DNA of 64,000 nucleotides from Desulfuromonadales bacterium (GCA_013349325.1 DUZX01000011.1:32171-96170); one strand, 5' to 3'; numbered from the stretch's first letter, positions 9,194-17,920 are shown. Notes: generated by a model not told the origin, from the sequence alone. Made by a program: numbers and translations.

Positions 9194-9553
9194 ATGGGGT
9201 TTGATCTTCGTTACAATCTACAGAACATCGGCACTCTTTTTGCCATTGCAGTGCAAAAAACGGCTGATTCGGCCAAGGCGTGCTCAAAAGGTGTTTTCCT
9301 GACCTATGACATCACATTGTTGAAGTCCAAAAAGCAGAAACTTTCGTGTGAAATCGGCGCGCGGGTTGCTGTGCTGATGCAAGAGGGAAAGATCAATTTA
9401 GCCCATGATGCTGCCTTGTCGGAGCTTATTGCGCAGCTTGAAGCGGTAGAACAGGATCTGGCTCTTCATGAGAGTCAAAGAAGCAGCTTGATAGATTCGC
9501 TCAAAGTAAATAAACAGGGCGCAAATGTCCAGCCAATAGCCAATAGCCAATAG
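9194..9553 (+). CDS. Magnetosome-cluster short helical protein, copy A
   Basis: The start at 9194 follows an AAAGGAG site. The 119-residue product begins M-G-F-D-L-R-Y-N-L and is clearly paralogous to the protein at 12258-12620 (shared A-V-Q-K-T-A-D-S-A and G-V-F-L-T-Y-D-I motifs). An amphipathic N-terminal stretch is followed by two predicted helices able to form a coiled-coil hairpin. No known domain is recognised. The stop codon lies inside a tandem AGCCAAT repeat, which supplies the last residues, so the C-terminus is length-variable. It opens the magnetosome gene run; a structural or membrane-associated role is inferred only from context. Confidence 0.75.
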   Translation: MGFDLRYNLQNIGTLFAIAVQKTADSAKACSKGVFLTYDITLLKSKKQKLSCEIGARVAVLMQEGKINLAHDAALSELIAQLEAVEQDLALHESQRSSLIDSLKVNKQGANVQPIANSQ

Positions 9554-9565
9554 CCAATAGCCAAT
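9531..9565 (+). repeat. Heptanucleotide tandem repeat (AGCCAAT)x5
   Basis: Five perfect consecutive AGCCAAT units. The stop codon of the preceding gene lies within the array, so gain or loss of a unit changes the C-terminal residues of that protein. Confidence 0.95.
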
Positions 9566-9682
9566 GGATCAAACAATGCTTGATAACACGTGCACGTTCT
9601 GATAGTATTCGCGAACTTTTACGTATACAAATAATGCCATGTCTCAGATAGGTAGGTATGTGGTTGGTGGAGCAGACGTAGT

Positions 9683-10480
9683 ATGGAATCAATTCAAGCC
9701 AAGAAAGCCAGATTATTCAAGGAGATGGGTGAGCGGGAACAGCACCTGAAAAGCGGTCGCCTGTACGTTGATTCATCTCTGGATGTTGTTTTTGCCATAG
9801 ACACCACCGGCAGCATGGAGCCGTACATTCATGAGGTCCGCGATAATATTCTCAAGGTCATGGAAGATGTCTTTGAGTTTTCGCAAGGCATCCGGACGGG
9901 TGTTATCGCCTATAAAGATCATGGCGACGAGGGTGAAAACGAGTTCTATCTGACCAGAATTCTGCCGCTCACGTTTGATAAAAAAGAGGTCGTCGAATTT
10001 TTAAGGTCCCCTGATCTGCATATCGGTGTCGGGGGAGACGGAGCCGAAGCGGTTGAATGTGCTCTTTACGATGCTGTTAATCTGAACTGGAGCTCGGCAA
10101 AGACCCCCAAAGCGGTCGTTCTGGTGGGCGACAAGCCGGCGCATGGCGTCATCGACAGTTTCAGGGCCTGTCCGCGTATGAAAGATTATCGCACGGAAGT
10201 CGAAGCCATCAAAACCAAAGGCATCAAAATTTACCCGATCCTCTGCAACGACATGCACGAAACGGAATCCAGTTTCCGCTGGATGGCCAGCGAAACTGAT
10301 GGAACCTTTATTTATCTCAATGAGATCTCCAGTCTGAGTGATATTTTGACCGGAATTTGTCTGAAAGAGACCGGAAAACTGCTTGAATACAAGGCCAAGC
10401 TGCTTGAATACGGCGACAAGGCCCGCCTGGAAAACATACTCATGCTCACTGCTCATGGACACGCTGAACACACCACATAA
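9683..10480 (+). CDS. VWA-domain protein in magnetosome cluster
   Basis: The 265-residue protein holds a von Willebrand factor A domain from about residue 31 to 220. The metal-binding site D-x-T-G-S-M (Asp40, Thr42, Ser44) follows a hydrophobic strand (D-V-V-F-A-I-D), and the pattern continues with T-G-V-I-A-Y-K-D-H-G-D-E and V-L-V-G-D-K-P-A-H-G. There is no signal peptide or membrane helix. The closest recalled arrangement is VWA proteins using Mg-dependent ligand binding for complex assembly. It lies between two small magnetosome-cluster genes, so an assembly or scaffolding role is plausible but inferred. Confidence 0.82.
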   Translation: MESIQAKKARLFKEMGEREQHLKSGRLYVDSSLDVVFAIDTTGSMEPYIHEVRDNILKVMEDVFEFSQGIRTGVIAYKDHGDEGENEFYLTRILPLTFDKKEVVEFLRSPDLHIGVGGDGAEAVECALYDAVNLNWSSAKTPKAVVLVGDKPAHGVIDSFRACPRMKDYRTEVEAIKTKGIKIYPILCNDMHETESSFRWMASETDGTFIYLNEISSLSDILTGICLKETGKLLEYKAKLLEYGDKARLENILMLTAHGHAEHTT

Positions 10481-10494
10481 CGGAGGATACCACC

Positions 10495-10755
10495 ATGGAA
10501 ACGGCCAGCACTAAATTAACGGGAAGTACGGTACTCAAAGACAGTTGCGCATGCTCAACCGAAGAAAACATTCACACAGCCTGTTCGATTTTTGGCAGCA
10601 CCGTTGCCGGTCTCGGTGTCGGAGTTGTCTCCGGAATCAGTCTGGTCGTTCTGGCTGCTGCTGCCGAGGTTGCTGTCCCGGCTATCCTGGTACTGAAAGC
10701 ATTTGGCTTGACCGGTGGAGCCTTCGGATTCCTGAAGGGCATCAAGAAAGACTAA
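10495..10755 (+). CDS. Small hydrophobic Gly/Ala/Val-rich membrane protein
   Basis: An ATG preceded by GGAGG starts this 86-residue protein, 14 nt after the VWA gene. A polar, Cys-containing N-terminus is followed by one long or two short membrane segments (about residues 35-78) rich in Gly, Val, Ala and Leu, then a basic end. Small proteins of this composition are common magnetosome membrane components, but this one has no recognisable named homologue. Confidence 0.7.
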   Translation: METASTKLTGSTVLKDSCACSTEENIHTACSIFGSTVAGLGVGVVSGISLVVLAAAAEVAVPAILVLKAFGLTGGAFGFLKGIKKD

Positions 10756-10822
10756 GCGGTAACGCAAACCGTAATTGATTTAATTTATATAATAGAAACA
10801 GCATCTATACATGGAGGCGACT

Positions 10823-11899
10823 GTGGGAGATACAAGGATTTTAAACATCGGAGTGGATTTTGGTACATCAGTGAGCGTGATTGCCTGTGATAACGGCGTA
10901 CGGGCCTGTGTGCCCAGTTATGTCGGATTTCCGAAAGACATGATTGCCCGTAAACTGCTCGGCAAAGAGGTTCTTTTTGGTGACGAAGCCATTAAACACC
11001 GTCTCTCCTGCAACATCTTCAGGCCGCTTGAGCTGGGCGTCCTCAAGCACTCTGATCAGGCGCAGGAAAATCCGGGCGGCTATAAACAGACCGTTGATGT
11101 GGCCAAAAAACTGCTCGAACATCTGATCGACATCGCGACACAGGGACGCCCGGAAGACTACGTGATTCGTGCCGTTATCGGTGCACCGGCTCTGGCAAGT
11201 GAAAACAATAAACAGGCGCTGTTGGATATTGCCGAAGGCATCGTTGATTTCGCTCAGGTGGCTTCCGAACCGTTTACCGTGGCATACGGCCTCAATCTGC
11301 TCAGTAACGGACTCGTCATCGATATCGGAGCAGGGACGGTTGACCTCTGCCGTCTGCAGGGCGTTTTCCCGACCAGAGATGACCAGATCACAACCTATAA
11401 AGCCGGCGATTATATCGACAACGTCTTTTTTGACCTGATCGAAGCCAAATATCCGGATGCCAATTACACACTGAACATGCTGAAACAGTTCAAGGATGAG
11501 CATGGCATCATTTCCAGCAACGCCGAGAAACTCTATCTGACGCTGCCGATCCAGGGCAAACCGACGGCTCTTGATGTAACTGACGAAATCCGCCAGGCCT
11601 GCCGGACAATCGTTCCTGAAATTGCGGAAGGGATCAAGTACCTCGTTTCGACCTACGACCCGGAATTCCAGGCTGTGCTGAAGGAAAATATCATCCTGGC
11701 CGGCGGCGGCAGCCAGATCGTCGGACTAAGTGAAGAGCTTGAAAAATATATGCAGGAGACTCTGGGTTACGGCAGTGTCAAGCGCATCACCGATCCGGTC
11801 TACGCCGGTGCAAACGGTGCTCTGCTGTATTGCAAGGATCTGCCTGACGAAGAGTTGACCGCTTTGAAGAATGTTACCCACAAGAATCTGCAGCACTAA
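10823..11899 (+). CDS. mamK: Magnetosome actin-like filament protein MamK
   Basis: The 358-residue actin/MreB/Hsp70-fold protein matches MamK in length and motifs: phosphate-1 loop I-G-V-D-F-G-T-S near residues 9-16, F-P-K-D-M-I with K-L-L-G, A-V-I-G-A-P-A, S-E-P-F near 148-151, phosphate-2 loop V-I-D-I-G-A-G-T-V-D near 165-174, and adenosine motif L-A-G-G-G-S-Q-I. MamK filaments align magnetosomes in a chain and position it at division. I place the start at GTG 10823 because GGAGG lies 6 nt upstream; ATG 10811 would put that site inside the gene. A -10-like TATAAT lies at 10788-10793. Confidence 0.93.
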   Translation: MGDTRILNIGVDFGTSVSVIACDNGVRACVPSYVGFPKDMIARKLLGKEVLFGDEAIKHRLSCNIFRPLELGVLKHSDQAQENPGGYKQTVDVAKKLLEHLIDIATQGRPEDYVIRAVIGAPALASENNKQALLDIAEGIVDFAQVASEPFTVAYGLNLLSNGLVIDIGAGTVDLCRLQGVFPTRDDQITTYKAGDYIDNVFFDLIEAKYPDANYTLNMLKQFKDEHGIISSNAEKLYLTLPIQGKPTALDVTDEIRQACRTIVPEIAEGIKYLVSTYDPEFQAVLKENIILAGGGSQIVGLSEELEKYMQETLGYGSVKRITDPVYAGANGALLYCKDLPDEELTALKNVTHKNLQH

Positions 11900-11917
11900 A
11901 GGCTGGGTGATACCCGC

Positions 11918-12157
11918 ATGCGAATCAAAGTGTTGTTTTTTAGCATAGTTATTGTGTTGTTTTTTTCGGTTCTGTTTCTGGATCAGAACAGTGAGCCGGT
12001 GCCGGTCAAGATTATTCTTGGGGAGCCACGACCGATCGGGCTGAGTACCGTTATCCTGAGCAGTATGCTGCTGGGGGCCGTACTGTCGGCTGTCGCCATG
12101 CTTGGATTTAACGCGATACGCAAACCAAAGAAAAATCTGCAGATCAGCGAACAGTAA
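11918..12157 (+). CDS. Two-helix membrane protein, LapA/MamL-like
   Basis: The 79-residue protein has membrane helices at about residues 4-20 and 40-62. The D-Q-N-S-E-P-V-x-V-K-I-I segment between them is the signature of the LapA (DUF1049) family, and the C-terminal tail is basic. Alphaproteobacterial MamL, needed for magnetosome membrane invagination, has the same size and layout (two helices and a basic tail). Position after mamK supports a MamL-like role, but sequence similarity is too low here to assign the name. Confidence 0.72.
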   Translation: MRIKVLFFSIVIVLFFSVLFLDQNSEPVPVKIILGEPRPIGLSTVILSSMLLGAVLSAVAMLGFNAIRKPKKNLQISEQ

Positions 12158-12257
12158 TTTAAATACACTAGTGCCACTCTCTGTATGGGCTTTCTAAAGG
12201 CGGGAAGATCCATGGGGGGTGGGGGGGTACACAACTAGAACAAGGAGGAATGAAGCG

Positions 12258-12620
12258 ATGAGTTTCGATCTCAGGTACAACCTCAAACATATTGGGGACA
12301 TCTTTATCGGTGCAGTGCAAAAGACAGCCGACTCTGCCATGCAGTGTTCAAGGGGTGTCTTTTTGACGTATGACATCAAACAGTTGCAGTGTAAAAAACA
12401 GCGGGTCTCCCGCGAAATCGGCGAGCGGGTCTCGTCGCTTGTAAATGAAGGCAATACCGATATTTCCCGCGATGCGGTTCTGGCGGAACTGATCGCTAAA
12501 CTTAACGGTATTGAAAAAGAAATAGCTGACCATGAAGCAGAACGATCTACGATGGTAAATCCTTTCAAAACGAAAAAACCGGCGTGCGAATGCACCACCA
12601 CCTGCGAAGAAAAGGAGTGA
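12258..12620 (+). CDS. Magnetosome-cluster short helical protein, copy B
   Basis: The start at 12258 follows an AAGGAGG site. This 120-residue protein is a paralogue of the one at 9194-9553: it shares the M-S/G-F-D-L-R-Y-N-L start, A-V-Q-K-T-A-D-S-A, G-V-F-L-T-Y-D-I and a helical hairpin containing R-E-I-G-E-R-V. It differs by a Cys-rich C-terminus (C-E-C-T-T-T-C) that could bind metal. The same two-helix pattern is duplicated in the long protein at 23827-26046. Function unknown; membership of the magnetosome cluster is the only clue. Confidence 0.75.
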   Translation: MSFDLRYNLKHIGDIFIGAVQKTADSAMQCSRGVFLTYDIKQLQCKKQRVSREIGERVSSLVNEGNTDISRDAVLAELIAKLNGIEKEIADHEAERSTMVNPFKTKKPACECTTTCEEKE

Positions 12621-12625
12621 ATTTT

Positions 12626-12793
12626 ATGAGCAAAATTTTAATCGGCGTTTTCTCGGGTATTTTTATCGGCGCAGTTATCTACGAACTCGTTAACAGAACA
12701 AATCCTGATCTGATCAAAAAAGTTGAAGATATGGCCAGCAATAAGATTGATGCACTGTGCGGAGTTGTAAGCGAGAGTCATGAAGCAGCTTAG
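12626..12793 (+). CDS. 55-residue single-helix membrane protein
   Basis: AAGGAG precedes the ATG at 12626. A Gly-rich membrane segment (residues about 4-18, I-G-V-F-S-G-I-F-I-G-A-V) is followed by a short polar amphipathic helix. The end overlaps the start of mamP by 14 nt, indicating translational coupling. The layout recalls YtxH-like small membrane proteins; no specific function can be assigned. Confidence 0.65.
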   Translation: MSKILIGVFSGIFIGAVIYELVNRTNPDLIKKVEDMASNKIDALCGVVSESHEAA

Positions 12794-13763
12794 ATTTGTC
12801 ACCAACCCCATATTCCTGTTGATGATGATTTCCTCCTTCGTCTACGTCTATTTCTTTTATCTGGCCGATGGACCGGCCCGCAAAAAGGAAGCGGCGGAAG
12901 CCGAGATGGAAATGGCCCGTCCGGTGCCTCCTGCCACTAATCCCAACGCTGCAGCCCCTGTTGCCGGGATTATCATGAAAGAGGAAAACCCGTTTAATAT
13001 GGGTAACGAGCCGGGACAGATGAACGTTCTGAACGGTAATCAGTTCTTTAATCAGCAGAATCGCCAGGACCCGATGGCGCTCCAGGAAGAGAACCCCTTT
13101 GCACCGCGTGCCAGAAAAGTGCGTCCTAGTCAGCAGGTAGATCCGAACGCTCAGCCGGTCCAGTTTCAGTACCCCAACGGCTACTTTCCGCAAGGTGTGG
13201 TTCCCGTGGCTGGCGGAGCTTTGGGTAAAACCTGGATTGAAGCCCACTGGATCGGATTGGAAGCCGGGCCGCTGGTGCCTGCCGTTGCAAAGGCCAACAA
13301 TATCCCGCCCGATGTGAACGGGGTGTTTGTTGATGAGGTTACGCTGATCGCTGCCGACTCAGGACTTCTGGCAGGCGATGTGATTACGGAAGTAAATGGC
13401 GTGCACGTTAATGATCTGCGCTCATTCAAGTATGCAACCAATCTGGTGGCACAGGCAACCCAGACTCATGTGACGGTCTATCGGCGTGGCGGTTACAAAA
13501 ATATCACCGTCAGCAGCCCGGATGCATTCGGTGTCGCCCAGGTTGAGGGGGCGCCGATGATTCTTGCTACTGACAGGGCGCCGCACGGCTATTACGGCCC
13601 CTGTGACAGCTGCCATACGATCGCACCCGGCCGCGCAAATCTTAACCAGATGGCCAAAGATCTGGGCGACATACTCGCCAAATCAGCGCCAAATATCAGA
13701 AAAGGGACACCTGCTCCGCACGGAAACAGAGGTGCATGCTCTAAATGTCACGTTCTACTTTGA
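12780..13763 (+). CDS. mamP: Magnetosome PDZ-magnetochrome protein MamP
   Basis: The 327-residue protein has an N-terminal membrane anchor (about 9-28), a Pro/Asn/Gln-rich linker, and a PDZ domain (about 150-245, with D-V-I-T-E-V-N-G). Two magnetochrome motifs of the form P-H-G-x3-G-x-C-x2-C-H follow, with haem cysteines 275/278 plus His279 and 320/323 plus His324. This anchor, PDZ, two-haem order is that of MamP, which in known systems acts as an iron oxidase that sets the Fe(II)/Fe(III) balance for magnetite. It lies upstream of mamM and overlaps it by 19 nt. Confidence 0.93.
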   Translation: MKQLRFVTNPIFLLMMISSFVYVYFFYLADGPARKKEAAEAEMEMARPVPPATNPNAAAPVAGIIMKEENPFNMGNEPGQMNVLNGNQFFNQQNRQDPMALQEENPFAPRARKVRPSQQVDPNAQPVQFQYPNGYFPQGVVPVAGGALGKTWIEAHWIGLEAGPLVPAVAKANNIPPDVNGVFVDEVTLIAADSGLLAGDVITEVNGVHVNDLRSFKYATNLVAQATQTHVTVYRRGGYKNITVSSPDAFGVAQVEGAPMILATDRAPHGYYGPCDSCHTIAPGRANLNQMAKDLGDILAKSAPNIRKGTPAPHGNRGACSKCHVLL

Positions 13764-14668
13764 AGCAGGGTTGCGGCAACGACATACAGGAATGTGTCGC
13801 GTGTGAAAAAAAGGCCGGCTGGAACGCTGTCTATGCGAACCTGGCGCTGGCACTTTTCAAGGCTTTTATCGGCTACGTCAGCGGCAGTAAGGCTATTTTG
13901 GGCGATGCACTTTTCTCGTTCAAAGACTTTATTGCTTCCGTCGTCGTCGTTATCGGGATCAAGGTATCCGGCAAACCTGCCGATGACCAGCATCCCTATG
14001 GCCATGGAAAAATAGAGTTCGTTGCCCTGTTTTTGATAAGCATCGGCTTGCTCGTCACAACCGTGTTTCTGTTCGTACATTCCGTTAAGGGGATCTGGCT
14101 CTGTTTTAACGGTGCCGGCGGCAGTGCTCCCAAGCTGATCGCTTTTTGGGCTGCACTGATCTCGGTTGTGGCTAACTACAAGCTCTCTGAATATCTGCTC
14201 TGCGTCGGCGACAAGTTAAAAAGCCCTTCCATGCTGGCCAATGCGCGTCATAACCATTCGGATGCCGTGTCATCGATTATGGTAGCCGTAGCTGTTCTTG
14301 GTGCTCATTTCGGCGGTATGGTGTTTCTTGACCCCCTGGTAGCTCTGATTGAAGCGGTTTGTCTGTTCGGTATGAGTATCGATATGTTTAAAGACTCGCT
14401 GAAAGGGTTGTTTGATTATGCGGTACATCCGGAAGCCGTAGACCGGATTGAATCCGTGGCGCGTCTGGTGCCGGGTGTCCGCAAAGTATCAAAAGTTATT
14501 GCCCGACAATTGGGGCATGGCGTCTGGGTCGATATGACGATCAAGGTTGATCCGGCCTTGAGTCACCAGGAAGGTTACATCATCGGGCAGCATGTCCGCG
14601 AAAGTATTCAGGCTGCGCTGGGCGAAAACACGACCGTCAATGTCATTGTAGAACCGTATCTGCCATGA
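13745..14668 (+). CDS. mamM: Magnetosome cation diffusion facilitator MamM
   Basis: The 307-residue CDF transporter has a Cys-x2-Cys near the N-terminus (E-C-V-A-C), about six membrane helices and a cytoplasmic C-terminal domain. Features nearer to MamM than MamB are F-S-F-K-D after helix 1, H-P-Y-G-H-G-K-x-E-F, and a conserved His-Asp pair in H-N-H-S-D-A-V. MamM is required for iron loading of the vesicle and stabilises MamB. The ATG lies within the mamP end; a TTG at 13760 is an alternative start. The stop overlaps the next gene by 4 nt. Confidence 0.9.
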   Translation: MSRSTLKQGCGNDIQECVACEKKAGWNAVYANLALALFKAFIGYVSGSKAILGDALFSFKDFIASVVVVIGIKVSGKPADDQHPYGHGKIEFVALFLISIGLLVTTVFLFVHSVKGIWLCFNGAGGSAPKLIAFWAALISVVANYKLSEYLLCVGDKLKSPSMLANARHNHSDAVSSIMVAVAVLGAHFGGMVFLDPLVALIEAVCLFGMSIDMFKDSLKGLFDYAVHPEAVDRIESVARLVPGVRKVSKVIARQLGHGVWVDMTIKVDPALSHQEGYIIGQHVRESIQAALGENTTVNVIVEPYLP

Positions 14669-15342
14669 AAGAAAACGGCTGGCTGTCAAAACTGCTTATG
14701 TTGACCGGCAAATCATTGCCCACGATTCAGGCTGAAGTTCGAGAGCTGCAGCGGGAGTACGATCTGGCACATGGCGGTAAAGCACGGCGCTACGTTTCCT
14801 ACGGTGTCAGCAGCAAGCTGATCAGCAGGGCTGCCATGAAAACCGGAGCGTTCGGTGGCCTGGTCAGCGTTCCGGCAACTATTCCGGGCGTCGGTTTTTT
14901 AGGCACGTTGCTGGCCGGTGTTACGGCCGATCTGGTCTATCTGGTCAGAACGCAGATTGAGTTGTGTTATGCAATTTCAATTGCCTACGATGTACAGATG
15001 GATGAGGAGGAGCTAAAGGCGGTGGCTCTGGCCTTGCTCGGCTTTTCCGGTAGCGCCGAGGCGGCCAAGGGGATAGCGGTCAGAACGTTGCGCGGGGTTG
15101 TGGATGAGATGTCAGCCGCCTATTTGCGACGAGGTATCCCTGATTCGGCTCTTGACGTGTCGGCCAAACTGGCTCCCCGTTTCGCGGGTAAAGCCTACCG
15201 TTTGATCCCCTTTTTGGGTATACCGATTTCGGCCTCCTTGAATATTGCTTCAACCATGATGGTCGGTAATCAGGCCAGAAAATATTTCAGTACCTGGGAA
15301 GAATCCCCGGATAGTCTGGGTGAGCTGGATGCTACAACGTAA
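14665..15342 (+). CDS. EcsC-family protein in magnetosome cluster
   Basis: This 225-residue protein carries the EcsC-family pattern: an amphipathic N-terminus, then a hydrophobic segment rich in Gly, Val and Pro (residues about 70-95), R-T-Q-I-E-L-C-Y-A-I-S-I-A-Y, and a second hydrophobic region near 180-205. EcsC-like proteins are membrane-associated and of poorly known function. The ATG overlaps the mamM stop (ATGA) and the end overlaps the next gene by 23 nt, so it is expressed with mamM and the MamQ-like gene. A role in the magnetosome membrane is inferred from this coupling only. Confidence 0.75.
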   Translation: MKENGWLSKLLMLTGKSLPTIQAEVRELQREYDLAHGGKARRYVSYGVSSKLISRAAMKTGAFGGLVSVPATIPGVGFLGTLLAGVTADLVYLVRTQIELCYAISIAYDVQMDEEELKAVALALLGFSGSAEAAKGIAVRTLRGVVDEMSAAYLRRGIPDSALDVSAKLAPRFAGKAYRLIPFLGIPISASLNIASTMMVGNQARKYFSTWEESPDSLGELDATT

Positions 15343-15886
15343 CCGTTATGTCGTTTTGCTGGTTGCCATTTTAGTGGTTGTTTATCTTTTTGCCCGGCAC
15401 GCCAACAATGTTTTTGTTGAAGAACAGCATCTGCTCTATATGGCCTCCGGTCTGCTGGAGCTTGAGATGAAACGAAGAACCGACCTGCTCTCCCGGACGC
15501 GCGATGCGGTCAACCAGTACAGCAACCTGGAGGGTAAAATTCAGACGCACATTGTAGAACTGAATGCGCTGAACTCACCACCGGGCAACAACAGCGTACG
15601 GCTTGAAAAGAGCAACCAGCTGTTTGAGCTGCTCAGTGAAATCGACAATGTCAAAGAGCGCTATCCGAAGCTGAAAAGTAAGGATCCCTACATTGTTTTA
15701 ATGGAAGATATCCAGGAGTCGGGTGGTCGAATTATTAACGCCCGTATGGCCTATAATAAGAAAGTCAACGAGTTTAACACGCTGTTAACGATATTTCCGT
15801 ACAAGCTGGCTGCCCGCCCGCTCGGTTTTCATCCCCATCCCTTTCAGGAAGGCGCCGGGGAAAAATATTTAAGAAACAGCAAATAA
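15320..15886 (+). CDS. LemA/MamQ-like membrane protein, copy 1
   Basis: A GTG start at 15320 gives a 188-residue protein with one membrane helix (about 10-25) and a helical domain. K-R-R-T-D-L-L and the later N-A-R-M-A-Y-N-K-K-V-N-E-F-N are the landmarks of the LemA family, to which MamQ belongs. MamQ is needed for magnetosome membrane formation in known systems. A second, longer LemA-type gene lies at 20210-20908, so it is unclear which one is the functional MamQ. Confidence 0.82.
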   Translation: MSWMLQRNRYVVLLVAILVVVYLFARHANNVFVEEQHLLYMASGLLELEMKRRTDLLSRTRDAVNQYSNLEGKIQTHIVELNALNSPPGNNSVRLEKSNQLFELLSEIDNVKERYPKLKSKDPYIVLMEDIQESGGRIINARMAYNKKVNEFNTLLTIFPYKLAARPLGFHPHPFQEGAGEKYLRNSK

Positions 15887-15903
15887 ACGCTAGATAAGGT
15901 TCT

Positions 15904-16776
15904 ATGAAGTATCCTGAGTGCATACAATGTGGCCAAACCTCTCCTAAATGGAGTTTCTTCGGAAATACGCTGGCGGCGATTTTCAAGGTTGCTGTCGGAA
16001 CACTGACAGGCAGCAAGGGTCTTGTTGCTGATGGTGTCCATTCCGCCGCCGATGCCATGTCATCACTGTTTATCGTCATCGCTCTTAAGGTGGCTGACCG
16101 GCCGCACGACGACAAGCATCCCTATGGATACGGCAAAATCGAATATATCAGCACCCTGTGCGCCAGTTCGTTTCTGTTTGTCGGGGCCGGCTCCATTTTT
16201 TTCGATGCCATCAAGACCTTCAAACAGGGCGCCCATGAAATGCCGGGTGACGCCGCCCTGCTGGCAACCATCATCTCGCTCTGCTTCAGCTATCTGATGT
16301 ACATATCCAATCAATGCGCCGGCACCCAGCTCTCAAGTCCCGCCATGCTGGCTGATGCCAATGAAAGCAGGGCCGACAGTATTACCTCGGTTGCCGTTCT
16401 GCTCGGTCTGATCGGCGCCAAACTGGGCTATCCCAATGCCGATACGGTCGCTGCGGTTATCGTATCACTGTTTATCTTCAATATGAGTATCGAGATGTTC
16501 CTGCAGGGGATCAACGGTCTGATCGACATGTCGGTTGACCCGGACATGCTGGAAGAAGTTGTAGCTGTCAGTCTCAGCGTCGAGGGTGTCGCCGGTGTCC
16601 GCTCGATAAAAACGCGGCAAATGGGGCAGAAAAACTGGATTGATATCGAAATTGCCGTTTCACGGCAGATATCCGTGCTTGAAGTTCATACCATTGCGGA
16701 ACTGGTACGTGAATCCGTCATGAAAGAAGTACATGGTATTAGTGGCATATCAGTTGCCACGTACCCGATTGACTAA
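15904..16776 (+). CDS. mamB: Magnetosome cation diffusion facilitator MamB
   Basis: This 290-residue CDF protein starts M-K-Y-P-E-C-I-Q-C, matching the N-terminal C-x2-C of MamB, and has A-D-G-V-H-S-A-A-D in helix 2 and H-P-Y-G-Y-G-K-I-E-Y after it. The helix 5 site reads N-E-S-R-A-D, where the usual His is Arg; MamB of Magnetospirillum has the same kind of substitution (R-S-D), whereas the MamM here keeps His. MamB carries iron into the vesicle and nucleates membrane invagination. An AAGG site precedes the ATG. Confidence 0.92.
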   Translation: MKYPECIQCGQTSPKWSFFGNTLAAIFKVAVGTLTGSKGLVADGVHSAADAMSSLFIVIALKVADRPHDDKHPYGYGKIEYISTLCASSFLFVGAGSIFFDAIKTFKQGAHEMPGDAALLATIISLCFSYLMYISNQCAGTQLSSPAMLADANESRADSITSVAVLLGLIGAKLGYPNADTVAAVIVSLFIFNMSIEMFLQGINGLIDMSVDPDMLEEVVAVSLSVEGVAGVRSIKTRQMGQKNWIDIEIAVSRQISVLEVHTIAELVRESVMKEVHGISGISVATYPID

Positions 16777-16796
16777 CGGGCAGGGGGCCAGATTTA

Positions 16797-17195
16797 GTGA
16801 GTGAAAATGAAGGCATCAGTAATTTTTTCGGCATAATCTGCCTGCTGCTGTTTGTATTTGCAAATGCATATTATCCGGCTCGCTTGATTGCCAACCAATA
16901 TCGACCCTGGCCGAAGGATATTGCGATATTTTTTAAAAAATATCTCGATCTTCATATGTCGGTCAACATAGTTGCCTTTATCGCCATGACAATTCATGCG
17001 CACTTTTCTGACGATCGCAACATCTTCCTGATGGCGAGCCTGCTGGTTACTGTCTGGCTGACATTCGCCGGTATTCTGATGCGGTCAAAGAAATTTTCGA
17101 GCGATACCAAAAAACAGATGCGACTGATCCATACGCAGCAGACGGTGTTTCTTGTCTGGCTGGCGCTGCTGATTTTAGGTCATGTCGTAGAATAG
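16797..17195 (+). CDS. Four-helix membrane protein of unknown function
   Basis: A GTG start at 16797, 20 nt after mamB, gives 132 residues with about four hydrophobic segments and several conserved-looking His residues (M-S-V-N-I-V, M-T-I-H-A-H, L-L-I-L-G-H). Paired His in adjacent helices could bind haem b, but this is speculation. It lies between mamB and mamA and is probably co-transcribed. Confidence 0.6.
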   Translation: MSENEGISNFFGIICLLLFVFANAYYPARLIANQYRPWPKDIAIFFKKYLDLHMSVNIVAFIAMTIHAHFSDDRNIFLMASLLVTVWLTFAGILMRSKKFSSDTKKQMRLIHTQQTVFLVWLALLILGHVVE

Positions 17196-17229
17196 TCACA
17201 AAATAATCAGGTATGAACGTGGAGGTTAC

Positions 17230-17874
17230 ATGGCAGTAAAAGTCGATACGAGCGAGATTCAGTTTTTCTTTAAGGCAGCAGCCATTCATGCCAAAAGGTT
17301 GGTCAATAAATCCATAGACTCCTATAACAGCCTGCTGCAGATTGACGCCGAGAGTGCCAAAGAGATTCATAACGAACTCGGTGATTCTCTGGAAGCAAAA
17401 GGCAACTATGACGGGGCCATCAAAGCCTATAAAAAGATTCTGCTGGCTGACCCCAACAACGTCGCGACACTGTTCAAGCTGGGCAAGATCTACGTCCGCC
17501 TGGGGCAGAACGCTGATGCAATTGAGACACTTAAAAAAGTTACCATTCTGGACAGTACGATTCCGGAAGCCTATTATCTGCTCGGCTCGGTCTATTTTTC
17601 TGATGATGCCAATAATGAAGCCTGGGAAGCATTAAATAACGCCATTACCCTGAACCCCGGCTATGCCGATGCCTATTACAAACTCGGCTTGATTGCAGAT
17701 GCACGTCACGACCATGATAACGCCATTAAAGCGTACCTGAAGACGATTGACTTAAAGCCGGATTTTATCAAAGCGTACCAAAGCCTCGGTTTTGTCTATG
17801 AAGCCAAAGGTAATCGTGATGAAGCGGTTAAATATTTTAAGAAATCACTGGAAATAGAGCAAAAGAAAAGTTGA
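17230..17874 (+). CDS. mamA: Magnetosome TPR protein MamA
   Basis: The 214-residue protein consists of about five tetratricopeptide repeats (recurring A-I-x2-Y/L-K-K and Y-x-L-G patterns, for example N-Y-D-G-A-I-K-A-Y-K-K and H-D-N-A-I-K-A-Y-L). It matches MamA in length and in its place beside mamB, mamI and mamE. MamA coats the cytosolic face of magnetosomes and activates vesicles. A generic TPR protein is the alternative, but the context makes MamA likely. GGAGG precedes the ATG. Confidence 0.88.
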   Translation: MAVKVDTSEIQFFFKAAAIHAKRLVNKSIDSYNSLLQIDAESAKEIHNELGDSLEAKGNYDGAIKAYKKILLADPNNVATLFKLGKIYVRLGQNADAIETLKKVTILDSTIPEAYYLLGSVYFSDDANNEAWEALNNAITLNPGYADAYYKLGLIADARHDHDNAIKAYLKTIDLKPDFIKAYQSLGFVYEAKGNRDEAVKYFKKSLEIEQKKS

Positions 17875-17920
17875 TGTATTTTATGACGTTACATACCATA
17901 AACGGTAAACAGGAGAAGAT

